Shown piece after piece: positions 8,598 through 14,974 of a stretch of DNA of 34,528 nt (position 1 is the first letter of the stretch; each line of letters begins with the position of its first letter). Source of the DNA: Pararhodospirillum photometricum DSM 122 (GTDB taxonomy: Bacteria; Pseudomonadota; Alphaproteobacteria; Rhodospirillales; Rhodospirillaceae); NCBI RefSeq assembly GCF_000284415.1, contig NC_017059.1, forward strand, positions 1,993,977 through 2,028,504, written 5' to 3'. The notes under the pieces are model-generated. The model was not told the origin of the DNA, ran no database searches, and was given only the letters and a program-made list of their open reading frames with translations. The translations under genes and the position numbers were made by a program.

Positions 8598-9638
8598 ATG
8601 CGCATCGTGGTTGTGACGGACGCTTGGTTTCCTCAGGTCAATGGCGTGGTGCGAACCCTCGACACCCTGCGCGCCCGCCTTGAACGCCGCGGCCACGACG
8701 TGGTGTTCATCACGCCCCAGTCCTTCCGTACCGTGCCGTGCCCGACCTACCGGGAGATCCGCCTCGCGGTGCGCCCCAGTCGCAAGATGGCCCGCTCCAT
8801 CGAGACCTTTCAGCCGTGCATCGTCCACATTGCCACCGAAGGACCGCTCGGCCTCAGCGCCCGGCGCTACTGCGTGCGCCGCAACATTCCGTTCACCACC
8901 GCCTTCCACACCAAGTTTCCCGAATACGTCAACGCCCGCCTCAAGATCCCGGTGAGTTGGGGCTACGCCGCCCTGCGCTGGTTCCACAAACCATCGCGCG
9001 CCATCATGGTGGCGACCCAGGGAGTGGAGGACGAACTCCGCCAATGGGGCTTCCAGAACATCCGCCGCTGGACCCGGGGCGTCGATACCGACCTCTTCCG
9101 GCCCCAGCCCAAGAACAGCCTTGATGCCGTCATCACCGGCCCCCGGCCCTGGTTTGTGTACGTCGGGCGCGTGGCGGTGGAAAAGAACATTGAGGCCTTT
9201 TTGTCCCTGCCGCTGCCCGGCACCAAGATCGTGGTGGGCGACGGTCCGCAACTCGAGACTTTGCGCGCCAAGCACCCCTCGGTCGCCTTCGTCGGAGAAA
9301 AACACGGCGAGGAGCTGGCCTTGCATTTCGCCGTGGCCGATGCCTTCGTGTTTCCCAGCCGCACCGACACCTTCGGGCTGGTCCTCCTGGAGGCCCTGGC
9401 CTGCGGCGTGCCGGTCGCCGCCTACCCGGTGCCCGGCCCCCTGGATGTCATTGGCGAAGCGCCGGTTGGGGTGCTCAACGACGATCTGGGCCAAGCCGCT
9501 CTCCAGGCCCTGACCATGGCCCCCGAGGCCTGCCGCGCCTTCGCCCTCACCCGCTCGTGGGAGACGTCGGTCGATCAGTTCCTCGACAACGTCGTGCCTT
9601 TCACGCCGCAGGACTTTTTCCCGGGCGACCCCGACTAA
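8598..9638 (+). CDS. GT4-family (glycosyltransferase 1) glycolipid-type glycosyltransferase
   Basis: 346 residues. The N-terminus IVVVTDAWFPQVNGVVRTL is the GT-B acceptor-domain start seen in glycolipid and mannosyl transferases of the PimB/MgtA/SQD2 type. FVYVGRVAVEKNIEAFL opens the nucleotide-sugar domain. The C-terminal EX7E-like motif reads FPSRTDTFGLVLLEALACG, with Asp in place of the first Glu. The enzyme is expected at the inner face of the membrane, moving a sugar from a nucleotide or similar donor to a lipid or glycan acceptor. Its pairing with the phosphoesterase and the divergent lipid kinase supports a diacylglycerol-glycolipid role, but that is inference. A hairpin terminator begins two bases after the stop. 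Confidence 0.87.
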   Translation: MRIVVVTDAWFPQVNGVVRTLDTLRARLERRGHDVVFITPQSFRTVPCPTYREIRLAVRPSRKMARSIETFQPCIVHIATEGPLGLSARRYCVRRNIPFTTAFHTKFPEYVNARLKIPVSWGYAALRWFHKPSRAIMVATQGVEDELRQWGFQNIRRWTRGVDTDLFRPQPKNSLDAVITGPRPWFVYVGRVAVEKNIEAFLSLPLPGTKIVVGDGPQLETLRAKHPSVAFVGEKHGEELALHFAVADAFVFPSRTDTFGLVLLEALACGVPVAAYPVPGPLDVIGEAPVGVLNDDLGQAALQALTMAPEACRAFALTRSWETSVDQFLDNVVPFTPQDFFPGDPD

Positions 9639-9640
9639 GA

Positions 9641-9677
9641 GAAGGCTGGGGAGGCGGGGTCTCCCCAGCCTTCCTTC
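9641..9677 (+). terminator. REP-like hairpin terminator after the glycosyltransferase
   Basis: A perfect 13-bp stem (9641-9653 with 9661-9673) and a 7-base loop, beginning GAAGGCTGGGGAG. The stop codon of the preceding gene is at 9636-9638. It belongs to the repeat family found at most gene ends in this window. Confidence 0.8.
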
Positions 9678-9769
9678 GGGCAGAACCTTGACCCTCGCAA
9701 GAGCGGACCGACATAATGGACGAGGCCAACCGGTGCGATGCCTCTTTGGTCAAGGTAAGGAGCGAGAAG

Positions 9770-9991
9770 ATGCAGGAGCGAGAGACAGACGGAGCGCCGT
9801 CGCCGTTCGGCTTCTGGGCGGGGTTCTGGCTTGGCCTTGACGCGGTTTCCACGGTGTTCCAAGGCCCTTCTCTGCCGCCTCCCGCCCGTTACCCACACCA
9901 AGAAACCCTGGCCAGCGATTGGGCGGCGGTGCGACGCGACTACAAGACGGCGGTCCGACAGATGAAGGAAACCGGCCTCACCAACGGGTAA
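9770..9991 (+). CDS. Small hypothetical protein upstream of the DUF2335 gene
   Basis: 73 residues from ATG 9770, chosen because AAGGAG sits 7 bases upstream; an earlier in-frame ATG at 9716 has no such site. The start is charged (MQERETDG), followed by an aromatic, weakly hydrophobic stretch (FGFWAGFWLGLDAVSTVF) and a basic/acidic helical tail (SDWAAVRRDYKTAVRQMKE). I do not recognise a family. It lies 36 bases before the DUF2335 gene on the same strand, and both have good ribosome sites, so a two-gene unit is likely. It could be a peripheral partner of the membrane protein; nothing in the sequence proves this. Confidence 0.6.
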   Translation: MQERETDGAPSPFGFWAGFWLGLDAVSTVFQGPSLPPPARYPHQETLASDWAAVRRDYKTAVRQMKETGLTNG

Positions 9992-10027
9992 CGTCCCCGT
10001 CTGGAGAAGGAAAACAGGAGGGAGACC

Positions 10028-10573
10028 ATGTCGGCCTCCGATCAGCCGGTACCGGTCGCTGTGGGAGGTGATCAGCCGCCGTCGGCCCGGGAGATCCCCC
10101 CAATCGAGCCCTCGCAAGCCCTGGAGCGCACGGTCCGCTCGGTAGCAAAGTTGGTTGTAGAGGAATACTCGGGCGAGGTACTCCACCCAAGGATCGCGCA
10201 GGGGTGGGAAGAAATTTGCCCTGGAGCTGCGGACCGACTCCTAGCGATGGCCGAAAAGCAGGAGGATCACCGGATCTGGTGGGAACGCCAAACCTTGATC
10301 CATGGCGCTGCCTTTCAATACCTCGGCTTGATGAGTGCCCTGTTCATCTCATTGGGCCTCGTTGGCGGTGCCGTTTACTGCGCCACCATTGATCAGCCCT
10401 GGGTGAGTGCCGCCTGCCTCGCGGCGGGTGCCGTCAGCATGGTGAAAGCCTTTCTGGAACACGGCGGCAAAAAGCGGACCCCTCCGGTCCGGGGGGAAAT
10501 CCCTCCTTCCGCCCCGGCTCAGAAGGCCTCTCCTTCGTCCCCCAAGAAGCCGCAAGGCCAGCGCCGCCCCTGA
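10028..10573 (+). CDS. DUF2335 family membrane protein
   Basis: 181 residues, ATG 10028 preceded by AGGAGGGAGACC. The core matches DUF2335: a VVEEYSGEVLHPRIAQGWEE helix, then PGAADRLLAMAEKQEDHR, then two hydrophobic segments (YLGLMSALFISLGLVGGAVY and WVSAACLAAGAVSMVKAFL) forming a helical hairpin in the inner membrane. N- and C-terminal tails are Pro-rich and look disordered; the C-tail is also basic (Lys/Arg). The family is common in bacterial accessory regions and has no known function. It forms a likely operon with the small ORF at 9770. Confidence 0.75.
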   Translation: MSASDQPVPVAVGGDQPPSAREIPPIEPSQALERTVRSVAKLVVEEYSGEVLHPRIAQGWEEICPGAADRLLAMAEKQEDHRIWWERQTLIHGAAFQYLGLMSALFISLGLVGGAVYCATIDQPWVSAACLAAGAVSMVKAFLEHGGKKRTPPVRGEIPPSAPAQKASPSSPKKPQGQRRP

Positions 10574-10620
10574 GAGGACGCGGGGCGCCCAGGATCGACG
10601 ACGGTAGAAGAAGGAAGACT

Positions 10621-10639
10621 GGGGAGGCACGGCCTTCCC
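10621..10639 (+). terminator. Weak hairpin after the DUF2335 gene
   Basis: GGGGAGGC pairs with GCCTTCCC (one G-T wobble) around a 3-base loop, 48 bases past the DUF2335 stop. It looks like a degenerate member of the REP-like family. No T-run follows. Confidence 0.4.
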
Positions 10640-10795
10640 TTGCGTCCTCCTGACCGCGACGCTGCCGCCCCATTGACGATCCCCTCGCGGCCAAGGGCTT
10701 CCCAAATTGAGGCCAGCGGGTATCATTCCCCAAGGGGGTCCTCCGAGGACCCGAGCCCCGCACCGTGGCGGGGCAAGCCGCAATCAGGAGGCCTT

Positions 10796-11056
10796 ATGAA
10801 ACTGTCCTTTGTCCCGCCCGTTGTCCCTGGCACGGGGGCCCTCGCTCTTGGCGTGCTTGAGGGCAGCATCCTCACGCCCCTGGGCGAGCAGCTTGATCAG
10901 GCGTCGGGCGGTACGCTGCGTCGCGCCCTGGAGGCCAGTGCCCGGTTCAAGGGCCAGCCCGGCCAGACCTTGGCCCTGCCGGTTCCGGCCGGGCTGGGGC
11001 TTCCCCCCCATGCAAGACCCTTCAGCCCCCGGAGGAGCCATGACCCTGACCTATGA
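10796..11056 (+). pseudogene. pepA: 5' fragment of leucyl aminopeptidase (pepA remnant)
   Basis: ATG 10796 sits behind AGGAGG. The first ~67 codons match the N-terminal domain of leucyl aminopeptidase: MKLSFVPPVVPG, LALGVLEGSILTP, LDQASGGTLRRAL and GQTLALPVPAGL. The intact enzyme is about 480-500 residues and has its catalytic metal site in the missing C-terminal domain. From about base 10998 the match ends in GLPPHARPFSPRRSHDPDL, and the frame stops at 11056, already inside the CoA ligase gene. The start region is intact and only the body is lost, so this is a clean 3' truncation joined to the ligase gene. The fragment cannot be an active peptidase. Confidence 0.75.
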
Positions 11057-12290
11057 CGCCCTGGAGAGCCGGTCCTGGGAGGCCCGTGAGCGGGCTTTGA
11101 TGGCCGCCCTGCCCGGCCTGATTGCCCATGCCCAGAGCCGCAGTCCGTTTTACGCTCGTCTCCTGGAGGGGGTTCGGCCGCGAGAGATCCGCTCGCGCGC
11201 GGCGCTGGCCGCCCTGCCCGTCACCCGCAAGTCGGCCCTGTTGGGCTTGCAAGCCGAGACCCCGCCGTTTGGCGGCTTGGTGCCGGTTGATGCCGCGCTG
11301 GGCCGGATCTTGCAATCGCCGGGGCCGATTTACGAACCCGAGGGGAGCCGCCCCAACTACTGGCGCATGGCGCGGGCCTTGTTCGCGGCCGGACTGCGCC
11401 GGGGCGATCTGGTACACAACGCCTTTTCCTATCACTTCACCCCGGGCGGCTGGATTTTCGATGATGGCGCGCGGGCCCTGGGCTGCCGGGTGTTCCCGGC
11501 CGGCATCGGTCAGACCGAGCAGCAGATCCAGGCCCTGCAAGCGCTCAAGCCCAAGGCCTACGTCGGAACGCCGTCCTTCTTGGCGATCTTGCTCGACAAG
11601 GCCGAGGCGCTGGGGGTCGAGGTGTCGTCGCTGACTCTCGGTTTGGTCTCGGGCGAGGCCTATCTGCCGGCCCAGCGTCAGGCGTTTCGCGCCCGTGGTC
11701 TGACGGTCAGTCAGTGCTATTGCACCGCCGATATTGGCCTGATCGCCTACGAGGCACCAAACGCCGAGGGCGAGGCGGTCGGCATGATTCTGGATGAAGG
11801 CCTGATCTTGGAGATCGTGCGGCCGGGGACTGGCGATCCGGTGGCGCCGGGCGAGGTCGGCGAGGTGGTGGTTACCAGCTTTACCCCCGAGTACCCGCTG
11901 ATCCGCTTTGCCACCGGCGATCTCAGCGCCGAACTGCCGCCCCTGTTTGGCGACATGCGCACCAACACCCGCCTCAAGGGCTGGATGGGCCGGGCCGATC
12001 AAACGACCAAGATCAAGGGCATGTTCGTGCACCCCGAGCAGGTGGCCGAGGTGGTGCGCCGCCATCCCGAGATCCGGCGGGCCCGGTTGGTGGTGGCGCG
12101 GGAGGGCGAGGCCGGTCCCGATCTCATGACCTTGCTGTGCGAAACCGAAGGGGCCCAGGGGCCGGCGGAGGCGATTGCCGAGACCACGCGGGCGCTGACC
12201 AAGCTGCGGGCCGAGGTTCGTTTCAGCGCGCCGGGCAGTTTGCCCAATGATGGCAAGGTGATTGACGATACCCGGCCGACGCCCGCGTAA
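11040..12290 (+). CDS. PaaK-like phenylacetate-CoA ligase family protein (AMP-forming acyl-CoA synthetase)
   Basis: 416 residues from ATG 11040, preceded by GGAGGAG. The frame is open further upstream but that part overlaps the pepA fragment. The motifs follow the ANL/PaaK fold: YEPEGSRPNYWRMARALFAAG, the nucleotide loop region KAYVGTPSFLAILLDKA, VSGEAYLPAQR, CTADIGLIAYE, then RFATGDLSAELP and the hinge GWMGRADQTTKIKGMFVHPEQV. It would activate an organic acid as acyl-AMP and transfer it to CoA in the cytosol. The acid is unknown. Such genes often accompany branched-chain amino acid type ABC importers; none is present here, so the enzyme may be displaced from its usual context. Confidence 0.85.
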   Translation: MTLTYDALESRSWEARERALMAALPGLIAHAQSRSPFYARLLEGVRPREIRSRAALAALPVTRKSALLGLQAETPPFGGLVPVDAALGRILQSPGPIYEPEGSRPNYWRMARALFAAGLRRGDLVHNAFSYHFTPGGWIFDDGARALGCRVFPAGIGQTEQQIQALQALKPKAYVGTPSFLAILLDKAEALGVEVSSLTLGLVSGEAYLPAQRQAFRARGLTVSQCYCTADIGLIAYEAPNAEGEAVGMILDEGLILEIVRPGTGDPVAPGEVGEVVVTSFTPEYPLIRFATGDLSAELPPLFGDMRTNTRLKGWMGRADQTTKIKGMFVHPEQVAEVVRRHPEIRRARLVVAREGEAGPDLMTLLCETEGAQGPAEAIAETTRALTKLRAEVRFSAPGSLPNDGKVIDDTRPTPA

Positions 12291-12302
12291 AAAAACAAGG
12301 AA

Positions 12303-12333
12303 GGCTGGGGAGGCGGGCCTCCCCAGACCCCTC
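12303..12333. terminator. REP-like bidirectional terminator between convergent genes
   Basis: CTGGGGAGG (12305-12313) pairs with CCTCCCCAG (12318-12326) around a 4-base loop. It carries the AAGGCT and ACCCCTC flanks of the REP-like family. It lies between the plus-strand CoA ligase and the minus-strand lipoprotein and can serve both. Confidence 0.75.
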
Positions 12334-12338
12334 CTGAC

Positions 12339-12725
12339 CTACTCCAGGACCGAGTAGCCGCGGTTGCGCATGCAGGTGTTGATGATGTTCTTTTGCGACA
12401 GGGCGGCATTGCCGCCGGCCCCAGCGCCGCCGCCAATACCACCGATGGCTGCGCCCAGGGCCGCACCGGTGCCCGCGCTGCCCAAGACGGCGCCGGTAGC
12501 CGCCCCCAGGGCCGCGCCGACCGCCGCACCGCCCACGGTGCCCACCACGGTGTCCTGGGCAAAGCCGCGTTCGTCGGCGTAGGCTTGGCACTCGGCCAGA
12601 TCGCGGTCGTACTCGGCCATGGACTTGCCCGATGTCCGGTAGTCGATGACAGGTTTATGGCCCGCGCAGCCCGACAGAACCAGAGCCGTCGCCGCAGCGA
12701 GCAGAAGTAGGGGAGATTTTCGCAT
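12339..12725 (-). CDS. Glycine-zipper lipoprotein
   Basis: 128 residues from ATG 12725, with GAGGGT just upstream; a start 21 bases earlier would spoil the signal peptide. MRKSPLLLLAAATALVLSGC is a type II signal peptide with lipobox LSGC and lipid-carrying Cys20. The mature part has YDRDLAECQAYADERG, then a long Gly/Ala zipper (GTVGGAAVGAALGAATGAVLG and further repeats) able to form a membrane-inserted helical hairpin, and a C-terminal CMRNRGY motif. This is the common glycine-zipper outer-membrane lipoprotein type, related to the SlyB/17-kDa group; no enzyme activity is expected. It lies downstream of the Fur-box peptide gene on the same strand and may be co-transcribed or use its own promoter at 12779-12807. 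Confidence 0.82.
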   Translation of the reverse strand: MRKSPLLLLAAATALVLSGCAGHKPVIDYRTSGKSMAEYDRDLAECQAYADERGFAQDTVVGTVGGAAVGAALGAATGAVLGSAGTGAALGAAIGGIGGGAGAGGNAALSQKNIINTCMRNRGYSVLE

Positions 12726-12778
12726 CGCGACCCTCGTGATAACCACAAAAGCAGAGGCCAGAGATTGGCTTACCCTAC

Positions 12779-12807
12779 GAGATAGGGTGTTTGACCCGGC
12801 GCGGCAA
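12779..12807 (-). promoter_or_regulatory. Possible sigma-70 promoter for the lipoprotein gene
   Basis: TTGCCG (12807-12802), a 17-base spacer and TATCTC (12784-12779) lie 53 bases before the lipoprotein ATG. A 6-bp inverted repeat, ACCCTA/TAGGGT (12772-12777 with 12783-12788), overlaps the -10 and could be an operator. Both hexamers are imperfect. Confidence 0.3.
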
Positions 12808-12834
12808 CGGTTGTCTGGCCCTGGGCGCCCCGGA

Positions 12835-12963
12835 TCAGGCCGAGGGCAGGGTGGCCAGCCCCAAGGCGAGGGTCACGGCCAGGACGGCCAAGGGCCAGGG
12901 CAGGCGGCGAGTCTGGCGCAGCGGGCGCGACGTGGTCCAGGCCTGATGGATCAGCGAGAGCAT
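12835..12963 (-). CDS. Predicted Fur-regulated 42-residue membrane peptide
   Basis: A small ORF of 42 codons plus stop, with ATG 12963 behind an excellent GGAGGG site 4 bases away. The first 20 residues are polar and basic (R13, R16, R19, R20). They are followed by one hydrophobic helix (PWPLAVLAVTLALGLATLP), giving a single-span inner-membrane peptide with its N-terminus probably in the cytosol. A Fur-box-like element at 13013-13031 lies 50 bases upstream. I recognise no family; it is not HemP-like. The next gene on this strand is the glycine-zipper lipoprotein, 109 bases downstream. It is real if the ribosome site and Fur box are taken together, but it rests on this single sequence. Confidence 0.55.
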   Translation of the reverse strand: MLSLIHQAWTTSRPLRQTRRLPWPLAVLAVTLALGLATLPSA

Positions 12964-13012
12964 GAAACCCTCCGTAGAAAAGGGGGAATGCCAGAAGCAA
13001 AGGCTCTAATGT

Positions 13013-13031
13013 GAGAATGATACTTATTAAC
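13013..13031 (-). promoter_or_regulatory. Fur box
   Basis: The 19 bases GAGAATGATACTTATTAAC match 15 of 19 positions of the classical Fur box GATAATGATAATCATTATC. It stands out as AT-rich in GC-rich DNA. It overlaps a possible -35 (TTGTTA, 13033-13028) for the minus-strand small peptide, as expected for iron-dependent repression. The diguanylate cyclase gene on the other side starts 162 bases away. Confidence 0.65.
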
Positions 13032-13122
13032 AATCCTGTCCAGCCGTGTTTTTCCGCTCTTTAAGGTCGAAGCGCTCGATCAAAGCGGGCCCCCCTGGCC
13101 TTTTGGAAGGGGGGACGGCGGA

Positions 13123-13152
13123 TTGACGCGCTCTGGTGGCCGGCCGTACTGT
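13123..13152 (+). promoter_or_regulatory. Possible sigma-70 promoter for the diguanylate cyclase gene
   Basis: TTGACG (13123-13128), an 18-base spacer and TACTGT (13147-13152) lie 40 bases before the ATG at 13193. The -35 is good and the -10 weak. Confidence 0.3.
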
Positions 13153-13192
13153 GACCCCAGGGCAAGTCTTCCCCACGAGTTCCGGTGACGCA

Positions 13193-14974
13193 ATGACACA
13201 GCAAGCGGCGACGGAGCCGGTTCCCCCGGCGTCCCTGACGGCCCCAACGCCGCCAGCCTCTTCCTTTGACCCAGCGCTCCCTGGCGACGGGGTTTCGTCC
13301 TCGGCGCTGCTGGCCTATCCCGGGCCCATGGTGGTGCTCGACGGCCAGGGACAAATCCTGGCGTGCAACCGGCGCGGCGAGGTGCTGCGCGATCTGTTCG
13401 CGCCCCAGGCGGCGGGAGGGTTGCTGACGGTGGCGCGCGGCGTGCTGCACAGCCAGGTTCCAGCCGTCAAGTCGGTAGAGATCCGGGGGCAAGGGCCGAC
13501 CCGCAGCGTGGATCTGACCTTTCTTCCCTTGCACAGTGGCCACCGCCTCGCGGTTCTTGGGCGCGACACCACCTTGGAACTGAACCTACGCACCGCGCTG
13601 GCCGACAGCCGGCAGCGCTACAAGGAGTTCGTGGATCTTTCCAGCGACTTCGTTTGGGAGACCGGGGCGGACGGCCGCTTTGTGTTTGTCTCGCCCCTGG
13701 GCGCTCTGGGCTACGAGGCGCGCGAGTTGGTGGGGGTCGATCCCTCCTCGCTGCTCGATGCCCACGAGTTGCAAAACGCGCCCCGGGTGTTCCAGGCCCG
13801 CACCCGGGTCAAGGAGACCGAGCTTTGGGCCCAGCGCAGGGAGGGGGGCCTCGCGTGCCTCATTGTCTCGGCCACCCCGATCATTGGTTCTGATGGCGGA
13901 TGGATCGGCGCGCGCGGGGTGTGCCAGGACGTGACCGAGCAGCGCGATCGGGAAAAGGCCCTCAACCGCGCCCGCAATCGGGAGCGCATCTTGACCCATG
14001 TCGTGCGCACCTTTCGCGACGAAATGGACCCGGCCAACATGCTCAACGTTGCCGCCGAAGCCCTGGCACGCGGCCTGGGCACCGATGCCTGCCATATTTT
14101 CCGCGCGGCCGGCGAGCCCGGCGACGGACCGCCGCGGTTTGTCCTGCGCGGCAGCTTTGGCCGGGGCGGCAAACCCGAAATGGCCCTGCCCGTGCTCGAT
14201 GCCCTAGACGCCGCCGCCTTGCCCCAGGAGGCCGAGATCGGCGACTGGCAAAGCTTGGTCGCCGCCGCCCGCTACCGCCGCCAGATCAATGGCGCCGTGG
14301 TACTGTGGCGCGCCCGGGGGCGGGACCCGTGGAGCGACGACGACCGCCTGCTCATCATGGACATCGCCAACCAGATTGGCATCGCCAACGAGCAAATCGG
14401 CCAACACGAGCGCATTATCACCATGTCGCGCACCGACAGCCTGACCGGCCTGCTCAATCGTCGCGCGTTTTTCGAAGACATTGAACGTCGCCATCGCCGC
14501 TTGGAACGCTCGCCCCGCGCCGCCGCCTTGCTGTATGTTGACCTGGATAACTTCAAGCTCGTCAATGATGCCTACGGCCATCTCAAGGGAGACGAGGCCT
14601 TGCTGATGACCAAGGACATTCTCACCAGTCATACGCGCCCAACCGACATGGTTGCGCGGCTGGGGGGCGACGAGTTCGCGGTCTGGCTGGAGGGCGCGGG
14701 GGAAGAGGTGGCCCTGACCAAGGCCCAGGAGTTTCTGGCGGCGAGCGATCGCCTCAAGGCCTTGAGCGGCGCCCCCGACCGCCCGTTGACCATGTCGATC
14801 GGCCTTGCCGTGTTCGACCCCCAGCGCCCGGAAGACGTGGAGGCCTTTACGGCCCGGGCCGACGCTGCCATGTATGCGGCCAAGCATGGTGGCAAGGGGC
14901 GTGTCCGAATTGCTCCCCTCTGCGAGCCCTGCGAGCCGTGCGGAAAGGGAGAACCCGGTGACGCGGCTTCTTGA
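13193..14974 (+). CDS. PAS/GAF-type sensor diguanylate cyclase (GGDEF)
   Basis: 593 residues from ATG 13193; no strong ribosome site is visible. The N-terminus is Pro/Ala-rich, then a PAS-like segment (LLAYPGPMVVLDGQGQILACN), a second PAS with its PAC end (YKEFVDLSSDFVWETGADGR.. to GVCQDVTEQRDREKAL), a GAF-like region (about 290-410) and a GGDEF domain opening SRTDSLTGLLNRRAF. The active site GGDEF is intact at 491-495, and an RxxD inhibitory site (RPTD, 482-485) stands five residues before it. It should make c-di-GMP from GTP with product feedback. No EAL domain, membrane span or haem-binding signature is evident, so it is probably a cytosolic sensor. Its last 17 bases overlap the DUF2336 gene. 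Confidence 0.9.
   Translation: MTQQAATEPVPPASLTAPTPPASSFDPALPGDGVSSSALLAYPGPMVVLDGQGQILACNRRGEVLRDLFAPQAAGGLLTVARGVLHSQVPAVKSVEIRGQGPTRSVDLTFLPLHSGHRLAVLGRDTTLELNLRTALADSRQRYKEFVDLSSDFVWETGADGRFVFVSPLGALGYEARELVGVDPSSLLDAHELQNAPRVFQARTRVKETELWAQRREGGLACLIVSATPIIGSDGGWIGARGVCQDVTEQRDREKALNRARNRERILTHVVRTFRDEMDPANMLNVAAEALARGLGTDACHIFRAAGEPGDGPPRFVLRGSFGRGGKPEMALPVLDALDAAALPQEAEIGDWQSLVAAARYRRQINGAVVLWRARGRDPWSDDDRLLIMDIANQIGIANEQIGQHERIITMSRTDSLTGLLNRRAFFEDIERRHRRLERSPRAAALLYVDLDNFKLVNDAYGHLKGDEALLMTKDILTSHTRPTDMVARLGGDEFAVWLEGAGEEVALTKAQEFLAASDRLKALSGAPDRPLTMSIGLAVFDPQRPEDVEAFTARADAAMYAAKHGGKGRVRIAPLCEPCEPCGKGEPGDAAS

Noticed and set aside
12770..13033. 87-residue minus-strand ORF overlapping the Fur box
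   Set aside because: Its start would lie inside the promoter and Fur box with no ribosome site, and the product has no coherent domain. The 42-residue frame from 12963 has a proper site.
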